Origin: Ceratopteris richardii
Lineage: Eukaryota; Streptophyta; Polypodiopsida; Polypodiales; Pteridaceae
NCBI GenBank assembly: GCA_020310875.1
Contig: CM035407.1
Location: 65,990,658 to 66,054,657 of the forward strand
Direction: 5' to 3'
Length of the DNA: 64,000 bases
A program made the position numbers and the translations under genes. Positions 22,701-33,249 of this stretch are shown here, piece after piece; position 1 is the first letter of the stretch, and the number at the start of each line of letters is the position of its first letter. The notes under the pieces are model-generated. The model had not been told where the DNA came from and ran no database searches. It worked only from the letters and a program-made list of their open reading frames with translations.

Positions 22701-24059
22701 AGGTATAAGGCTAGGCTTGTTGCAAAGGGTTATGCGCAGGAAAGAGGCATTGATTTTGATGAGACCTTTGCACCTACATGCCGTATGACTACTGTTCGGA
22801 GCATTTGTGCACTTGCAGCCCATCATGGTTGGAATGTACATCAGTTGGACATTAAAACAGCATTTCTGAATGGTGACTTGCATGAAGAAGTGTATGTTTT
22901 TCAGCCCCGTGGCTTTGTGCAGAAAGGGCATGAAAACCAGGTGTGCAGGTTAAAGAAGGCGTTATATGGTTTAAAGCAAGCACCACGTGCTTGGTATGAG
23001 AAGATACATGCCTATTTGATTGCACATGGTTTTGAGAACAGTCCAACTGAAAGCACCTTATATGTTAAACGTGCTAATGATGTGCTTCTGATCATTGTTG
23101 TCTATGTTGATGACATGCTGCTCACTGGTCCTATTGAGACACATATTGCTGATTTTAAGGCTGATTTGCATGCCTCATTTGAGATGTCTGATTTGGGGCA
23201 TTTGCATCACTATTTGGGCATTCAGTTTATGCACGTTGATGGTGGAATGGCTTTGTGTCAAACGAAATATATTGACACATTATTGCAGCGTTTTGGCCTT
23301 GAAGACTGTAAGCCTATTGCCACTCCTATGGAGACAGGTTTACGATTGAGTCTTCATGATGCTGGAGATGCATTTGATGCTGTTCTCTATCAGCAGGCTG
23401 TTGGATGCTTGATTTACTTATGCATTACTCGGCCAGATATTCAGTTTGCTGTCTCACAGATGAGCAGGTTTATGCATTGCCCAGGAGTCACGCATTGGAA
23501 AGCGGTTAAGCGCATCTTTCGCTACTTGAGTGGTACTCGGCTACTTGGGTTGTTTTATCCCAAGGGGGGATCACTACCGCCAGATTTGCATGCTTTTTCT
23601 GACTCAGATTGGGCTGGTTGCTATGACACTCGTGTGTCCACCAGTGGTTTTTGCTTCATGCTTGGTAGCTCATGTATATCTTGGTTGAGCAAGAAGCAGC
23701 CTACTGTGGCCACTTCCAGTTGTGAGGCTGAGTATAGGGCAGCTTTCACAGCGACTGTTGAGTGTGTGTGGCTCAGACGCCTTATGGCTGATTTGGGTGT
23801 TGGTCAGTCTTCTGCCACCACTATCTTCACTGACAGTCAGAGCGCATTGGCAGTTGCGAGGAACCCTGTGTTCCATGCTCGCACTAAGCACATTGAGGTG
23901 CATTATCACTATGTCAGGGAGAGGTTCTCTGCTGGGGAGATCAGCTTGGCATATGTGCCCACGCAGGAGAACATTGCAGACCTTTTCACGAAGGCTCTGC
24001 CTAGGGAGAAGTTTGAAGCTTTCCTCAAAGCTTTGGGCTTACTTCCTTTTGTGGAGTGA
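19794..24059 (+). CDS. Intact Ty1/copia Gag-Pol polyprotein (Copia-A1)
   Basis: 1421 codons without a break, in the usual copia order. Gag UBN2 region is about residues 10-240. The zinc knuckle is CKYCKGNDHIIKNC near 285. The protease site is YFDSGATKH near 362. Integrase has the HHCC domain (WHARFGHLNF ... CEGCILGK, about 499-545) and the catalytic triad HSDVCGP, RSDQGGEY and NGVAERKNR near 564, 627 and 663. RT has KWVYKLKRKPDG, LDIKTAFLNGDL near 1018 and YVDDM near 1104. RNase H has FSDSDWAGC, SSCEAEYRA and FTDSQSALAV with all acidic residues, ending IADLFTKALPREKFEAFL. It makes the particle protein and all enzymes for cDNA synthesis and integration. No expected catalytic residue is missing. 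It lies 287 bp after the LTR; several short upstream ATGs precede the chosen start. Confidence 0.97.
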   Translation: MAESSDVFRMLAVEDKLDGTNYPLWAYMMRHVLVAKGLWNIVQGVERRPVTPVTTGTANTGVGADEDGVEDDIPQIPVRAAVSVAPTAEQIRWDGRDAQAHALIALSVKRAIIPHIRSCRTAKDAWDTLTTLYQARNEARVAYLRKQLESEHMNEGDSMDSFLTKIKDLKEQLISADEVIPDSSLVQTVLNGLPDSYQSFASTLRLMMKGNPNALSFEELVSVLLQEDQSRQNRSIMRVADQAFLASQKGKGKWSSSTSKQKSANAAQSKNQDKDEKKSEKQKLFCKYCKGNDHIIKNCPKLAAKEAKKKEAGMVVAEASTPKTESANLVQEEEWAFTTVCSFDPSSHDQCMSAVDSDVWYFDSGATKHITSQRSFFSSLEPAPTGNTVTCANNSSYPVMGVGKIILTTADGSSFTLSDALFVPGIKKNLLSVSALAKIGLVVKFVDDRCTVHDLSNGDVIIASGILCRGLYKLIDYERSVNDSACAVHDSQAMSDAKLWHARFGHLNFASLLRLQKSEMVSSLHKLEAPGKHVCEGCILGKMQRSSFPKDGSVRAMQKLQLVHSDVCGPMQTPSFGNYLYFVTFIDDFSRHAWVYPLKAKSEVFMCFKQFLVLAENLSACKMGTLRSDQGGEYMSSDFNAFLAERGIKHQCTVPYTPQQNGVAERKNRSLMEMARCMVKSQALPHSFWLEAVMCAAYVLNRCPTKALQSITPYEAWHDRKPSVAHLRVFGCLAYALVPEQHRRKLDDKAVKCIFVGYSSESKGYRLYHPQTKRILVSRDVVFVEDAIQPLLSCTKETSVSSKDMYDTLMPLFTGGQASAGPNEATSQPLQVSYDDADHSISDADLHDALVDERADIEQEKTMPKWLVQTLRDSKLDAPLSYRTRSGSHSTSFASDCYAMAASSLCDENEPVSFDEAQNSENWMAAMQSEYDAIMKNGTWSLCDLPPGKKAIGTKWVYKLKRKPDGTVDRYKARLVAKGYAQERGIDFDETFAPTCRMTTVRSICALAAHHGWNVHQLDIKTAFLNGDLHEEVYVFQPRGFVQKGHENQVCRLKKALYGLKQAPRAWYEKIHAYLIAHGFENSPTESTLYVKRANDVLLIIVVYVDDMLLTGPIETHIADFKADLHASFEMSDLGHLHHYLGIQFMHVDGGMALCQTKYIDTLLQRFGLEDCKPIATPMETGLRLSLHDAGDAFDAVLYQQAVGCLIYLCITRPDIQFAVSQMSRFMHCPGVTHWKAVKRIFRYLSGTRLLGLFYPKGGSLPPDLHAFSDSDWAGCYDTRVSTSGFCFMLGSSCISWLSKKQPTVATSSCEAEYRAAFTATVECVWLRRLMADLGVGQSSATTIFTDSQSALAVARNPVFHARTKHIEVHYHYVRERFSAGEISLAYVPTQENIADLFTKALPREKFEAFLKALGLLPFVE

Positions 24060-24120
24060 TTTCCACATAGCTCGGCACTTCCTTATACATGAGTGCCAGC
24101 TCCTTATTCACCGCATCACT

Positions 24121-24133
24121 CCCAGGGGGGATT
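24121..24133 (+). other. Polypurine tract of Copia-A1
   Basis: CCCAGGGGGGATT immediately before the 3' LTR; plus-strand primer site. The cognate site in the A0 copy is degraded (AGAGGGATTA near 26147). Confidence 0.75.
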
Positions 24134-24363
24134 TGTTGATATATTTAGGTAGTGATGTGTGTGAACACTCTAGGACCGCCGGGGCACTTTTTTCCCTCTT
24201 TAGGAGGTTTTTTTCCCCCGGCTTGTATATACGCCTATTGCCCTAATGGGCTACTTATCTTTGTACATTCTCTAGTAATACATTCAGTCGTGTGTGTTGT
24301 GCTCTAAGCTTCTTCTTCTTCCTTGTGCTGTTCGCGTGCTTCCGCAGACGTCTAACTCCAACA
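24134..24363 (+). repeat. 3' LTR of Copia-A1 (230 bp)
   Basis: Matches the 5' LTR base for base except position 24343. It is followed by the GTTAC duplication and then the rest of Copia-A0. Confidence 0.97.
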
Positions 24364-26154
24364 GTTACTCCTGGTGATGTAATGTCTTACTCATTACAGG
24401 TTTCAACTAATGATGCAAATCATTCTATATCTCATGGGAATTTAAACGATGCACTTATTGATCAAAGAGCTAACATAAAAGAGGCAAAAACTATACGTAA
24501 ATGTCTAGTCATGCGGAGTTTGAGAGATAACAAGTTAGATGCTTCTTTATCATATTGTACCCATCCTAGCTCTCATAATGCTTTTTTACATGATTTTTAT
24601 ATGGAATATCCATCTCTAGTCTTTTTTTATGAGAATGAGCATGTTTCTTTTGATGAAGCACAAAAACCAAAAAAATGAATGATTGTTATGCAATTAAAAT
24701 TTGTTTCCTTCATGAAGAATGGTATTTTGAGTTTATGCAACTTGCATCTTGGCAAAAAGAAGATTGTCACTAAATGATGCACAAGCTAAAACAATATAAG
24801 TCTGATGACACAACTCTAGCTATAAGGATAGGCTTGTTGTGAAAGGTTATGGTCAAGAAAAAGGCTTGATTTTGATGAGTCTTTGCTCCCACCCATCAAA
24901 TGACAATTGCTCATAGAATCGATGCATTTGCAGCTCATTATGGGTTGGAATGTACATTAGTTTGACATTAAAAGTACTTTTTGAATGGTCATTTACATTG
25001 TAGAAGTGTATGCATTTTAGTCGCTCACTTTTGTGAAAAAAAGGCATGAAAACAAGGTATTCAATTTGAGAAAGGCATGGTATGGATTGAAGCAAGCACG
25101 ATATGCTTGGCATGAAAATATACATGCCTACTTTCTAGCACATAGATTTGAGAACAACCCAATAGAGAGCACCTTATATGTTAAGCATGTAGATGATGTG
25201 CTTCTCATGATTGTTGTAATAAGATGATGATATGTTGTTCAGTCACCCTAACGAGAATCATATTTTTGAACATTATACTAATTTTGATGTCTTTTTTGAG
25301 AATTAAAATTTGGGTTTCTTGCATCATGATTTGGGGATTCAATCCATGCAAGTGATAGGGGGATAACATTCTATCAAAATAGCATTTTGGTCTTGAATAT
25401 TTCAAACTTATTGTGTTGTTGGATTATTGATTTACTTTTGCATAACTCGAATTGATAGTCAATTTTTTGTCTCTTAGATGAGTAGGTTTATGCATAGCCC
25501 AAGTATCAAGCATTGGCAGGTGGTTAAGTGCATCTTTCACTATCTGAGTGGTACCCAGCCACTTGGTTTGTTTTATCCCAAAGTCGGGATTCTTACTACT
25601 ACATTTACACGCTTTTTCTAACCTAGACTAGGTTGTTTGCCATGAAACTAGTGTGTGCACAAATGGTTTTCATGATTGGTAGCTCGTTTATATCTTGGTT
25701 CAGCAAGAAGCAACCTAGTTTGGCCACTTCTAGTTCTAAGGTTGAGTAAAGGGAATTTTTCAAAGTTATTGTTGAGTTTGTGTAGCTTAAACACATTTTG
25801 GTTGATTTTGGTTTTGGTAATTGTTCTATCACCACCATCTTTACTAACAATCAAAGTGTGTGTTGGCAGTTGTGAGGAATCATATGTTCCATGCTCACGT
25901 TAAGCACATTGAAGTGCACTATGATTAAGTGAGGGAGAGACTCTTTTAAATTGAAGACATGAATTTGACTTATGTACCCACACATGATAATGCTATAAAC
26001 CTTTTCACAAAGGCTCTAGCTAGGGGAAAGTTTGAAGTTTTTTACAAAGCTTTGGGCTTACTTTCTTTTGTGCATTGATTTCATTGCACATAATTTGACA
26101 CTTCCTTATACATGAGTAACAACTTCTTGTTCACTACATCATTTCTAGAGGGAT
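24364..26154 (+). pseudogene. Ancient Copia-A0, linker, RT and RNase H, right of the nested insertion
   Basis: Aligns with 22254-24133 of Copia-A1: GCACTTATTGATCAAAGAGC, GAGAATGAGCATGTTTCTTTTGATGAAGCACA, GGTATGGATTGAAGCAAGCA (YGLKQA), GTAGATGATGTGCTT, TGGTTCAGCAAGAAGCAACC (WFSKKQP) and CACATTGAAGTGCACTATGA. RT and RNase H blocks are recognisable but full of stops and indels. A large part of RT is shortened around 25230-25400. The substitutions are strongly biased toward A and T. No product is possible. Confidence 0.9.
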
Positions 26155-26378
26155 TATTTGATATATTTTGGAAGTGATGTTTATGAACTCTACTAGGATT
26201 ATCGGGGCACTTTTTTCCCTCTTTAGGAGGTTGTTTTCCCATGGCTTGTATATAACCTATAATCCTAATGGGCTTTTATCTTTTTACATTCACCTAGTCA
26301 TACATTGAATGTTTTACTTCAAGATTATTCTTCTTCCTCATGTTATCTATGTGATAACATACTCCTCAAAATCCAACA
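26155..26378 (+). repeat. 3' LTR of ancient Copia-A0
   Basis: About 224 bp similar to the Copia-A1 LTR: TTGATATATTTTGGAAGTGATGT, GGGGCACTTTTTTCCCTCTT, TAATGGGCTT and CTTCTTCCTC. It ends AATCCAACA. It has diverged far more from A1 than the two A1 LTRs have from each other. Its 5' partner is not recognised in the window. Confidence 0.85.
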
Positions 26379-27429
26379 AGTAACCCTCTTTTGGTGGTTT
26401 GACTACCTTTGGCCATGTTTTTTCTTTGACTTTCTCTTACTTCATTCAATAAACCTCAACTTAGGTATTGTAAGAGAAATCATAAAACACTTACTTGTAG
26501 TTAGTTATTATAAGGCGTGCAATCAAAATAAATAGTTCTAGTTATAATCATGTAGAGTTCTTGAATGCATCAAAGTATATTTATGGAATGGCTCATTTAT
26601 CCCAATATACAAGAAATAATTTAGAAGTAACACCCTCATGCACATGCTTTCAATGGGCTTGATGCATCATTTAGTCTCAAAATGGAATTTTTGTTGATAA
26701 ATCATCATTTCTATTATTAAAATTTTCATTAAAAAGGAGAAAATTATGTCCAAAATACTTAAAGATGAAATATGAGTGTTCTTATATGTATTTTCATAGC
26801 CTAGTATGGGACACTTATATATATGGTTGAAATATTAATAACTGGAGATCTTATTGACAATTTACATTGTGTAATGGCATCTAGGCAAGTATCTTGATGG
26901 ATATCTGGATCCATCACTCATTTTGGAAAATTATCTCAATAATTTGAACAAAAATTAAGGGTAGTTTAACACAGTACAATCAGAACGTCAATAAAACTAG
27001 TGTGAAGTTTTACTTCTTACATGTATGAAATACATGTTCTACCATAAGACATGATTTGTTTATTTGAATAAGGAACTAAGCACTTGTTTGGTAATTGTCT
27101 CATGTCTATTTGAGTATAATGCCTTGAGACATATATATAGCATATTTTAGATCCAATAAGAAAGGATGGTGAACTAGTAATCAATTCTAATTCTAATTCT
27201 AATTCTAATATCTTTTCGTGAGTATAAGACTTCCCCTCTCTTGATTAACAATCTTATGTTTGAAATCATGTATTCACGTTTCATTATCGCCAATGTGAAA
27301 AGAAATATATTAGTCTCAATATTTTCACGTGAATGAAACAAGTTGGAAAAATATTTCCTACAAAGACTGTTTTTTATTCAGATTAATTGCACTAATGACA
27401 ATGATTTCACTTAAAACTGTATTGAAGTT
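26379..27429. other. Unassigned AT-rich sequence
   Basis: About 1 kb with no supported gene. It contains a short AATTCT repeat (27183-27208). The open frame at 26305-26535 begins in the LTR of Copia-A0 and has no motif. Confidence 0.4.
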
Positions 27430-27720
27430 ATTCGAGCAAAAAACTACCCTCAAGGAGGCAATATGCTACTCAATGGCCCTTTGGAATGTCATTAGAGGTG
27501 AAGCATTGTGGAAAACATAGAAGACGAGATGCACAATCAACTTTGGAAGTTCCCCCAAGGATTTCTCCAATGTGAAGAGATCCTTACCTTGTTAGGAAAA
27601 AGAATCAGTAGTTGTAGATGCAATATCCCCCATTTAGACATGCATGATCTTGTAAGCTGAGAAAGAAATGGACGATCCCCCATGAAGGAGACGACAGATT
27701 TACTAACTTGCTTTGTATCT
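27430..27720 (+). pseudogene. LINE ORF2 C-terminal fragment and 3' end
   Basis: Reading LKEAICYSMALWNVIRGEALWKT, a stop, then KTRCTINFGSSPKDFS aligns with LINE-A ORF2 near its C-terminus (GEAIGCSATLWNAIRGEVLWK, RERCALNFGDPPREWS). The later segment EKWTIPHEGDDRFTNLLCIS matches the terminal peptide of the copy at 49258-49512. A 5'-truncated, decayed LINE insertion, as is usual for LINEs. Confidence 0.75.
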
Positions 27721-27734
27721 CCTCATAACTACCT

Positions 27735-27872
27735 AGTACTTCCTTTCCTTCTTTTAATTCCCTTTGACCATTTTGAAAAGAAAAATTTGTAAGGATGACT
27801 TGACATGTTCTCTTAATTCACTTTCAGCATTTTGAAAAATAAAAATCTGTCAGGATGATTTGGCATGTAGGT
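27735..27872 (+). repeat. Tandem duplication after the LINE 3' end
   Basis: Two imperfect ~57-bp units built on CTTTTAATTCC..TTT, CATTTTGAAAAGAAAAAT and GGATGACTTGACATG / GGATGATTTGGCATG. They lie in the LINE 3' untranslated region or just beyond. Confidence 0.6.
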
Positions 27873-28789
27873 AGATTCTAGTGCCATAGATAAAGAATCA
27901 TATTAGAAATATATGCCTATGATGGGAATGAGAATGAGAGTTTTTGCTAGCCAGTGTTAGTGACATATCCTACCACTCTTTTCTTTGTCATGAACATCTG
28001 TAAAGCTAGTGGTTTCGTTTGAATGTTTGAGCTTTCAGCCATTGCCATGTCTGATGAGAAGCTCAAGCTCTGTAGCTTTATGGTGTTTCTATACTCGAGA
28101 ATGAGATATCAATCATGAATGAGAATCTTGCAGTTTCACTGTAACCACAAAGAGCAAATCAATCGTTTTCAGATATCTTGTACTTTGGTTACAGCCCCAC
28201 AAAAGGAATCCATGTGATCCAATGGTGATGGCAGCAGCCTTCTCTTCGAGCTCAACAAAGGGATTCCATGGTCTGTTTCCGCATCATAAATGCTTCAGAT
28301 ATTTCACATAGTGCTGCGCATGGCATGAGTGCAGAATAAACTACTCAAAAACGTCTTCGGAAACAAGCATCCAATCTCCCTTTCCATGACTTGCATTTCC
28401 TTTTATCTTCAACTTGCAGCTTTACGTGCAACTAGACATGTTGTCCGCTGTTGCAGATAAGACATTGGGGCTAGCTTTATCAGCACAAGTCTTCACCAAA
28501 ATATGAAAGCGGAGGTGCCTTCTTTTTGGGCAACTTGCATCTCATTTTCCTTGCAGAGAGAGTTGACTATATGCCTTAAGAGTAAGTCCAACACCATAGC
28601 TACTAATCTGAGGATGTACTCCTTCATGAATTACATCTTTTTACAGCTGCCCACGACAAGCAGAATGGAACTTCAGTGAACAATCCATGTAGGTAGTAAA
28701 AACAGGAATTAATGGAATGTATTGTAGTTTGCATTTTATATGCATCTATCTATCTTGGTAATATGGCAAAACACATGCGTCGTTCTTCA
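27873..28789. other. Unassigned sequence
   Basis: No open frame with a recognisable motif and no clear repeat. Composition is more balanced than the decayed copia DNA to the left. It could be unique intergenic sequence. Confidence 0.35.
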
Positions 28790-28920
28790 CTGGAAATCTG
28801 CGAAGAAGATTTTTTTGTGTTCCCCTGCCATTGATTGAAGTAAAATAAGTTCGTACAGAGTTAATTTACCGGATTCAATGGCAGGGAAAGATTAAACAAA
28901 TCTTCTTCGCAGATTTCCAG
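28790..28920. repeat. Long inverted repeat (hairpin) of 131 bp
   Basis: The left arm starts CTGGAAATCTGCGAAGAAG and contains CCTGCCATTGA. The right arm ends with the exact reverse complement (CTTCTTCGCAGATTTCCAG, 28902-28920), with TCAATGGCAGGG inside. Arms of about 48 bp flank a ~35-bp centre. A (CT)n run follows within six bases. It fits a small MITE or other foldback element. Confidence 0.75.
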
Positions 28921-28923
28921 CTG

Positions 28924-28925
<2 letters not shown>

Positions 28926-28981
<56 letters not shown>
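28926..28981. repeat. (CT)n/(GT)n compound microsatellite
   Basis: About 20 CT units followed by about 8 GT units, directly to the right of the hairpin. Confidence 0.9.
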
Positions 28982-28982
<1 letters not shown>

Positions 28983-29149
28983 CACATCCCAGTCCCCATG
29001 TGTGCAAAAATTTTTAACTTATGATCTGAATTATGTAGAACATTGAGAATGGCTGTTTTCAGCCAAATAATCACTGCAAATGTGTTTTCTTGTTTTGACA
29101 AAGGTGCTTTGAATTAAAACTGAAGAAAAAGACAATAGAAGAGAATCAG
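28982..29149. other. Unassigned sequence between microsatellite and LINE tail
   Basis: Short stretch without coding potential. Part of it is probably the 3' untranslated region of the minus-strand LINE fragment that follows. Confidence 0.35.
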
Positions 29150-29405
29150 AGTTAGAAAGTAGGCTGATGATCTTTTGATCCCCTTTATGGGGCACACATT
29201 TTCTCTTGAATTGGTTGTTATCTACAGCAAACACCTTGTGCTGTTTGAAAGGATTTTTCTAAGAATCATTCTCTTGGGGACTCACCAAAATTGATAGCAC
29301 ATCTTTCCTTCCAAAGTTTCTGAAGGGATTTGCTTCTTATGGCATTATAGAGAGCCACAGAACAACCGACAACTTCTCATAGACGCACTTGCTTCCAAAC
29401 TGAAT
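29150..29405 (-). pseudogene. LINE ORF2 C-terminal fragment
   Basis: The minus strand reads SVWKQV, EVVGCSVALYNAIRSKSLQKLW and KERCAINFGESPRE. This aligns with LINE-A ORF2 (LSWKQVLLGEAIGCSATLWNA, RERCALNFGDPPREWS). After a frameshift it reads KRKCVPHKGDQKIISLL, matching the ORF2 terminus in the copy at 49258-49512. Stops and the shift make it a relic. Confidence 0.8.
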
Positions 29406-30679
29406 CAAGAATCCTTTCAACCTCTAAGAAACCATTAAGAAATAGTCAAAGTTCATGGTAATTGGAACCTCAAATTGATTACAACTCAAGAGTAAAATCA
29501 TCCAGGAAACATATTTCATGTCATTGCCACCTGAATCAGACTTCCCTTCTCAGAAAAGAATTGTAATGCAGTAAAGAGAGGCAGTGAATTAAACTGATAG
29601 TGAGCTTTTTTTTTTATACAAAAGCTTTGCTTTGCTATCAAGAAACCTCTGCATGTGCACTGAAAGTGATGGAAATAGTTTTTGAGGGTAAGTGAAACTG
29701 AGTCATTGCAGCCTTAACAAGAGAAGTAAGTGTGTGTCTTGTCATGAAGTAACCCTGTTTCTCCTTCATACAGTAGCCAAAATCCTTTTCTGTACGTATC
29801 CTTGCACGGAAAGGAATGCATCCTTACACTCCCTCCGTTGAGCATGGATCATTTCCTTGCTGCTGCTGTTGTCTAAAAGATTTCAATCATCCTTTTGGAG
29901 TCCTTGCATCAAGATTTCTCTGTGAGCAAGATTTCAATCATCCTTTTGGAGACTTTGCATCAAGATTTCTCTGTGAACAATTGGCTGTCCCTTCTAAGTG
30001 TATCCACTATGATCACAAATCCATTAGACCTGTTGTGTGTAGCTATTGGAAGTGAAGCTATCTGAAAATTTTGAAAGAAAGAATATGTGCGGTGGTCTAT
30101 TGAGAAATCCCTTGCTTTCCTTGGCAAAAGGATTCAAAATTGCAAAAGCTCTCCCCCGTTCAAACACCACAGAGTGTTGAGTGTAGAAATAATAAGCTGA
30201 AAAAGCAAGCGGGTCCCTCACAAAGGGGAGAAGAAGGGCATCAGCCTTCTTTGTGATTCTCTCTAATTTTCTTGATATTTTGTCCCTTTTTTTTAAGTTA
30301 AAGAGATTTTATCAATTTAAAAAAATCTAGTAATTCTTATTTTGCAGCCATAAGTTCCTAAGTATGATTTTTCCAAAAGTTGGAAAATTCAGTCTTCTAT
30401 ACTGTTCCAAAACGGAGTCTAGAAAAGCAGATCTCCATGTAATGCTTTTACATCTTTAAAATTCATGTTTTGGGTTTAGAAGGAAATGTTGGTGCGCTAA
30501 TCACAATTAATTTAGGTTGGCCATAAACAAGAAACTTCATTTTTGGTGGGCTCGTACATTTGAGATAATTCATTCTTCGTTTTCTCATTTCCTGTCTGGA
30601 CAGAAACAAAATCTAATCATGTCGGAATTGAGGAAAAATAATTGAAAATAAGGCTGAACTTTCCCCAACGCACACCAAT
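29406..30679. other. Unassigned sequence with a 51-bp tandem repeat
   Basis: Two 51-bp units starting CAAGATTTCAATCATCCTTT lie at about 29876-29978, inside a 79-codon plus-strand frame (29816-30055), so the peptide repeats DFNHPFG..ASRFLCEQ. I see no known domain and no sign that the frame is expressed. The rest has no recognisable gene. The region ends abruptly at about 30680 where copia integrase starts, which is the left inversion breakpoint proposed below. Confidence 0.45.
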
Positions 30680-33220
30680 TCTTCTTGGAGTTGGTTCATA
30701 CAAATGTATGGCGACCTAGCAAGGAAGCTTCAATATCTGGATCAAGGTATTATGTCTCCTTTATTGATGATTGCAGCAGATGGACTATCCTATTCTTTAT
30801 GAAACACAAAGATGAAGTTTTTTCATGTTTCAAAAGATATTTGGCTCTTGTGGAGAATCAAACAGGTAAATCACTAAAAAGGCTAAGGTCAGATGGAGGG
30901 GGAGAATACTTCTCCCATGAGTTTAATTCTTTTCTTCAAGAAAGAGGAATCAAAAGAGAGGTAACTACAAGGTACACTCCTGAGCAAAATGGAGTGGCAG
31001 AAAGGAGGAAAAGGACAATTGTTGAAGCTGCAAGGTCCATGTTAAATGAAAAGCATTTGCCTAATTATCTATGGGCTGAGGCTATATCTACAACAACTTA
31101 CTTGATTAATAGGTTGCCTTCAAAATCCCTTGATGGGATGACTCCATTTGAGGCTTTGAATGGAAGAAGACCAAGCTTAGATCATTGTAAAATTTTTGGA
31201 TGTATTGTTTTTTCTCATGTTCCTTCAGAGGTTAGAGGCAAGATGGATCCAAAGGCAGAAAGGTGTGTATTTATTGGATATGACAACAATCAAAAGGGCT
31301 ATAGGTTATACAACCCTACCAACAAAGGATTCTTGGTAACCAGAGATGTAGTTTTTGATGAAAACAATTCATGGTATGAAGATTCATGCAGGAAGGTCAA
31401 TTTACCATATGATCTTGAAGAAGATTTTCCAAAGCTTGGTAGAGAACAACCAAAGATTGAAGAACAAGACACCTCAGAGGATGATGAAGAATCTAAGATG
31501 GAAAAGATCAAAGCATGGAAGTCTAAAGGTAAAGCAAAATTGTAGGAACTTGGACATGAGGCAGAATCATCACATCATGGCCTAAGAAGATCTATGAGGG
31601 AAAAGAAAAAACCAGAAAGGTATGGGTTTGACACCTCATTAGTAACTAAACATTCTATCTACATAGCACATGATATAAACCAAGAGGAGCCATCATCCTT
31701 TGAAGAGGCCAAAGCAAAAACAGAATGGAAGCATGCAATGAAGGAAGCGATTGAAGCACTTGAGGAAAACAACACTTGGGATTTGGTGCCCAAGACTTCA
31801 TCCATGAAGGTAATAGGCTCAAGATGGGTCTATAAACTCAAGAAGAATTCTGATGGTTCCATTAACAGGTATAAGGCAAGGCTTGTAGCAAAAGGGTTTG
31901 CACAAACTCAGGGAATTGATTATGAGGAGACCTTCTCTCCTGTGGCAAAGATGCCTACTATTAAGGTTTTGCTTAGTATTGCCTCTTCCAAGAATTGGAA
32001 GATACTTCAACTAGATGTAAAGAATGCAGTCTTGAATGGTTGGATAATAGAAGAGGTATATATGGCACAACCACCTGGTTTTGAGAATCAAATTTATCTT
32101 GATTATGTGTGTAAACTTAACAAAGCATTGTATGGTCTCAAGCAAGCCCCAAGAGCTTGGAATTTCAGGCTTGTTTCATTCTTGTAGACAATGCTTTCAA
32201 CCAAGCAAGGCAGATCCTTCACTCTTTATCAAAAAGAGTAACTCTGAGGTCATCTACTTATGTGTATATGTAGATGATATTATATTGACAGGAAATGATG
32301 CAGATGGTATGAAGAAGATCAACGATTAGATGAGAGAAGAGTTCAAGATAAGTGATTTGGGTTCACTTACCTACTTCCTAGGTTTGGAAGTTGTCTACAA
32401 AGATCATGGTTTGTTTCTCACTCAAAGAAAGTACATTAAGGACATGTTGGAAAAATTCAAGATGCAAGATTGTAAGATTGCAGGTACTCCAATGGAGGTC
32501 AATCACAAATTGAGCTTACATGAAGGTGAACTCGTAGAGGACATCACATCATATCAAAGTCTAGTGGGTAGTCTCAACTATGCCACATTGACAAGAGTAG
32601 ATATATGTTACAGTGTGAGTGTGCTAAGTCAATTTATGCACACACCAAGGAAACCACATATGGATGCTGCCAAAAGGATTCTCAAGTATCTCAAAGGAAC
32701 CATAAATGAATGACTTTATTATCCTTATGTATCTGATTTAGGTTTGAAGCTATTTTCTGATGCAGATTGGGCTGGCTCCAAGGAAGATAGAAGGAGCACT
32801 TCAGGTTATCTTACCTTTGCAGGTTCAAAGCTTATTTGATGGTCATCCAAGAAGCAACCCATAGTTGCTCTCTCTTCTACTGAAGCTGAATACAGAGGCC
32901 TTGCCATAGCTACTTAGGAATTTATGTGGATGAAGACATTATTCAAAGAACTTGGATTGGAGTTTGGAACTCCAACTATTTATGGTGACAATATGAGTTC
33001 TATTCATTTGGCTGCTAATCCTATTTTTCATGCAAGGACTAAACATATTGAAGTTCATTATCACTATGTAAGAAAGAAGGTTCTAAGCAAAGAGATTCAA
33101 ATATCATATGTGTCCACTCATCAACAATGTGCAGATATTCTAACCAAAGCATTGGATGGTACAAAGCTTTGCAAATTCAAGGCTATGATTGGTTTACAGG
33201 TAATCTTGGAAGATTGAAGA
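30680..33220 (+). pseudogene. Copia-B 3' half: integrase core, RT, RNase H
   Basis: Copia pol starting inside integrase: LELVHTNVWRPS, FIDDCSRWTILFF, RSDGGGEYFS and NGVAERRKRT (triad Asp, Asp, Glu present). A TAG at 31543-31545 interrupts the integrase-RT linker. RT follows in the same frame ([34 protein letters not shown]), then a deletion/frameshift near 32165 and YVDDIILTG. Further stops lie at 32327-32329, 32711-32713 and within RNase H (FSDADWAGS, WSSKKQP, SSTEAEYRG, GDNMSSIHLAANP, KHIEVHYHYVRKK). It ends QQCADILTKALDGTKL and ILED. The left end is cut within integrase. Gag, protease and the integrase zinc domain of the same family are on the opposite strand at 51085-52700. Confidence 0.93.
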
Positions 33221-33239
33221 CCTCAAGCATACTTGGCTT

Positions 33240-33249
33240 GAGGGGGAGT
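33240..33249 (+). other. Polypurine tract of Copia-B
   Basis: GAGGGGGAGT directly before TGTTGGAGAAAG, the start of the 3' LTR. Confidence 0.8.
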
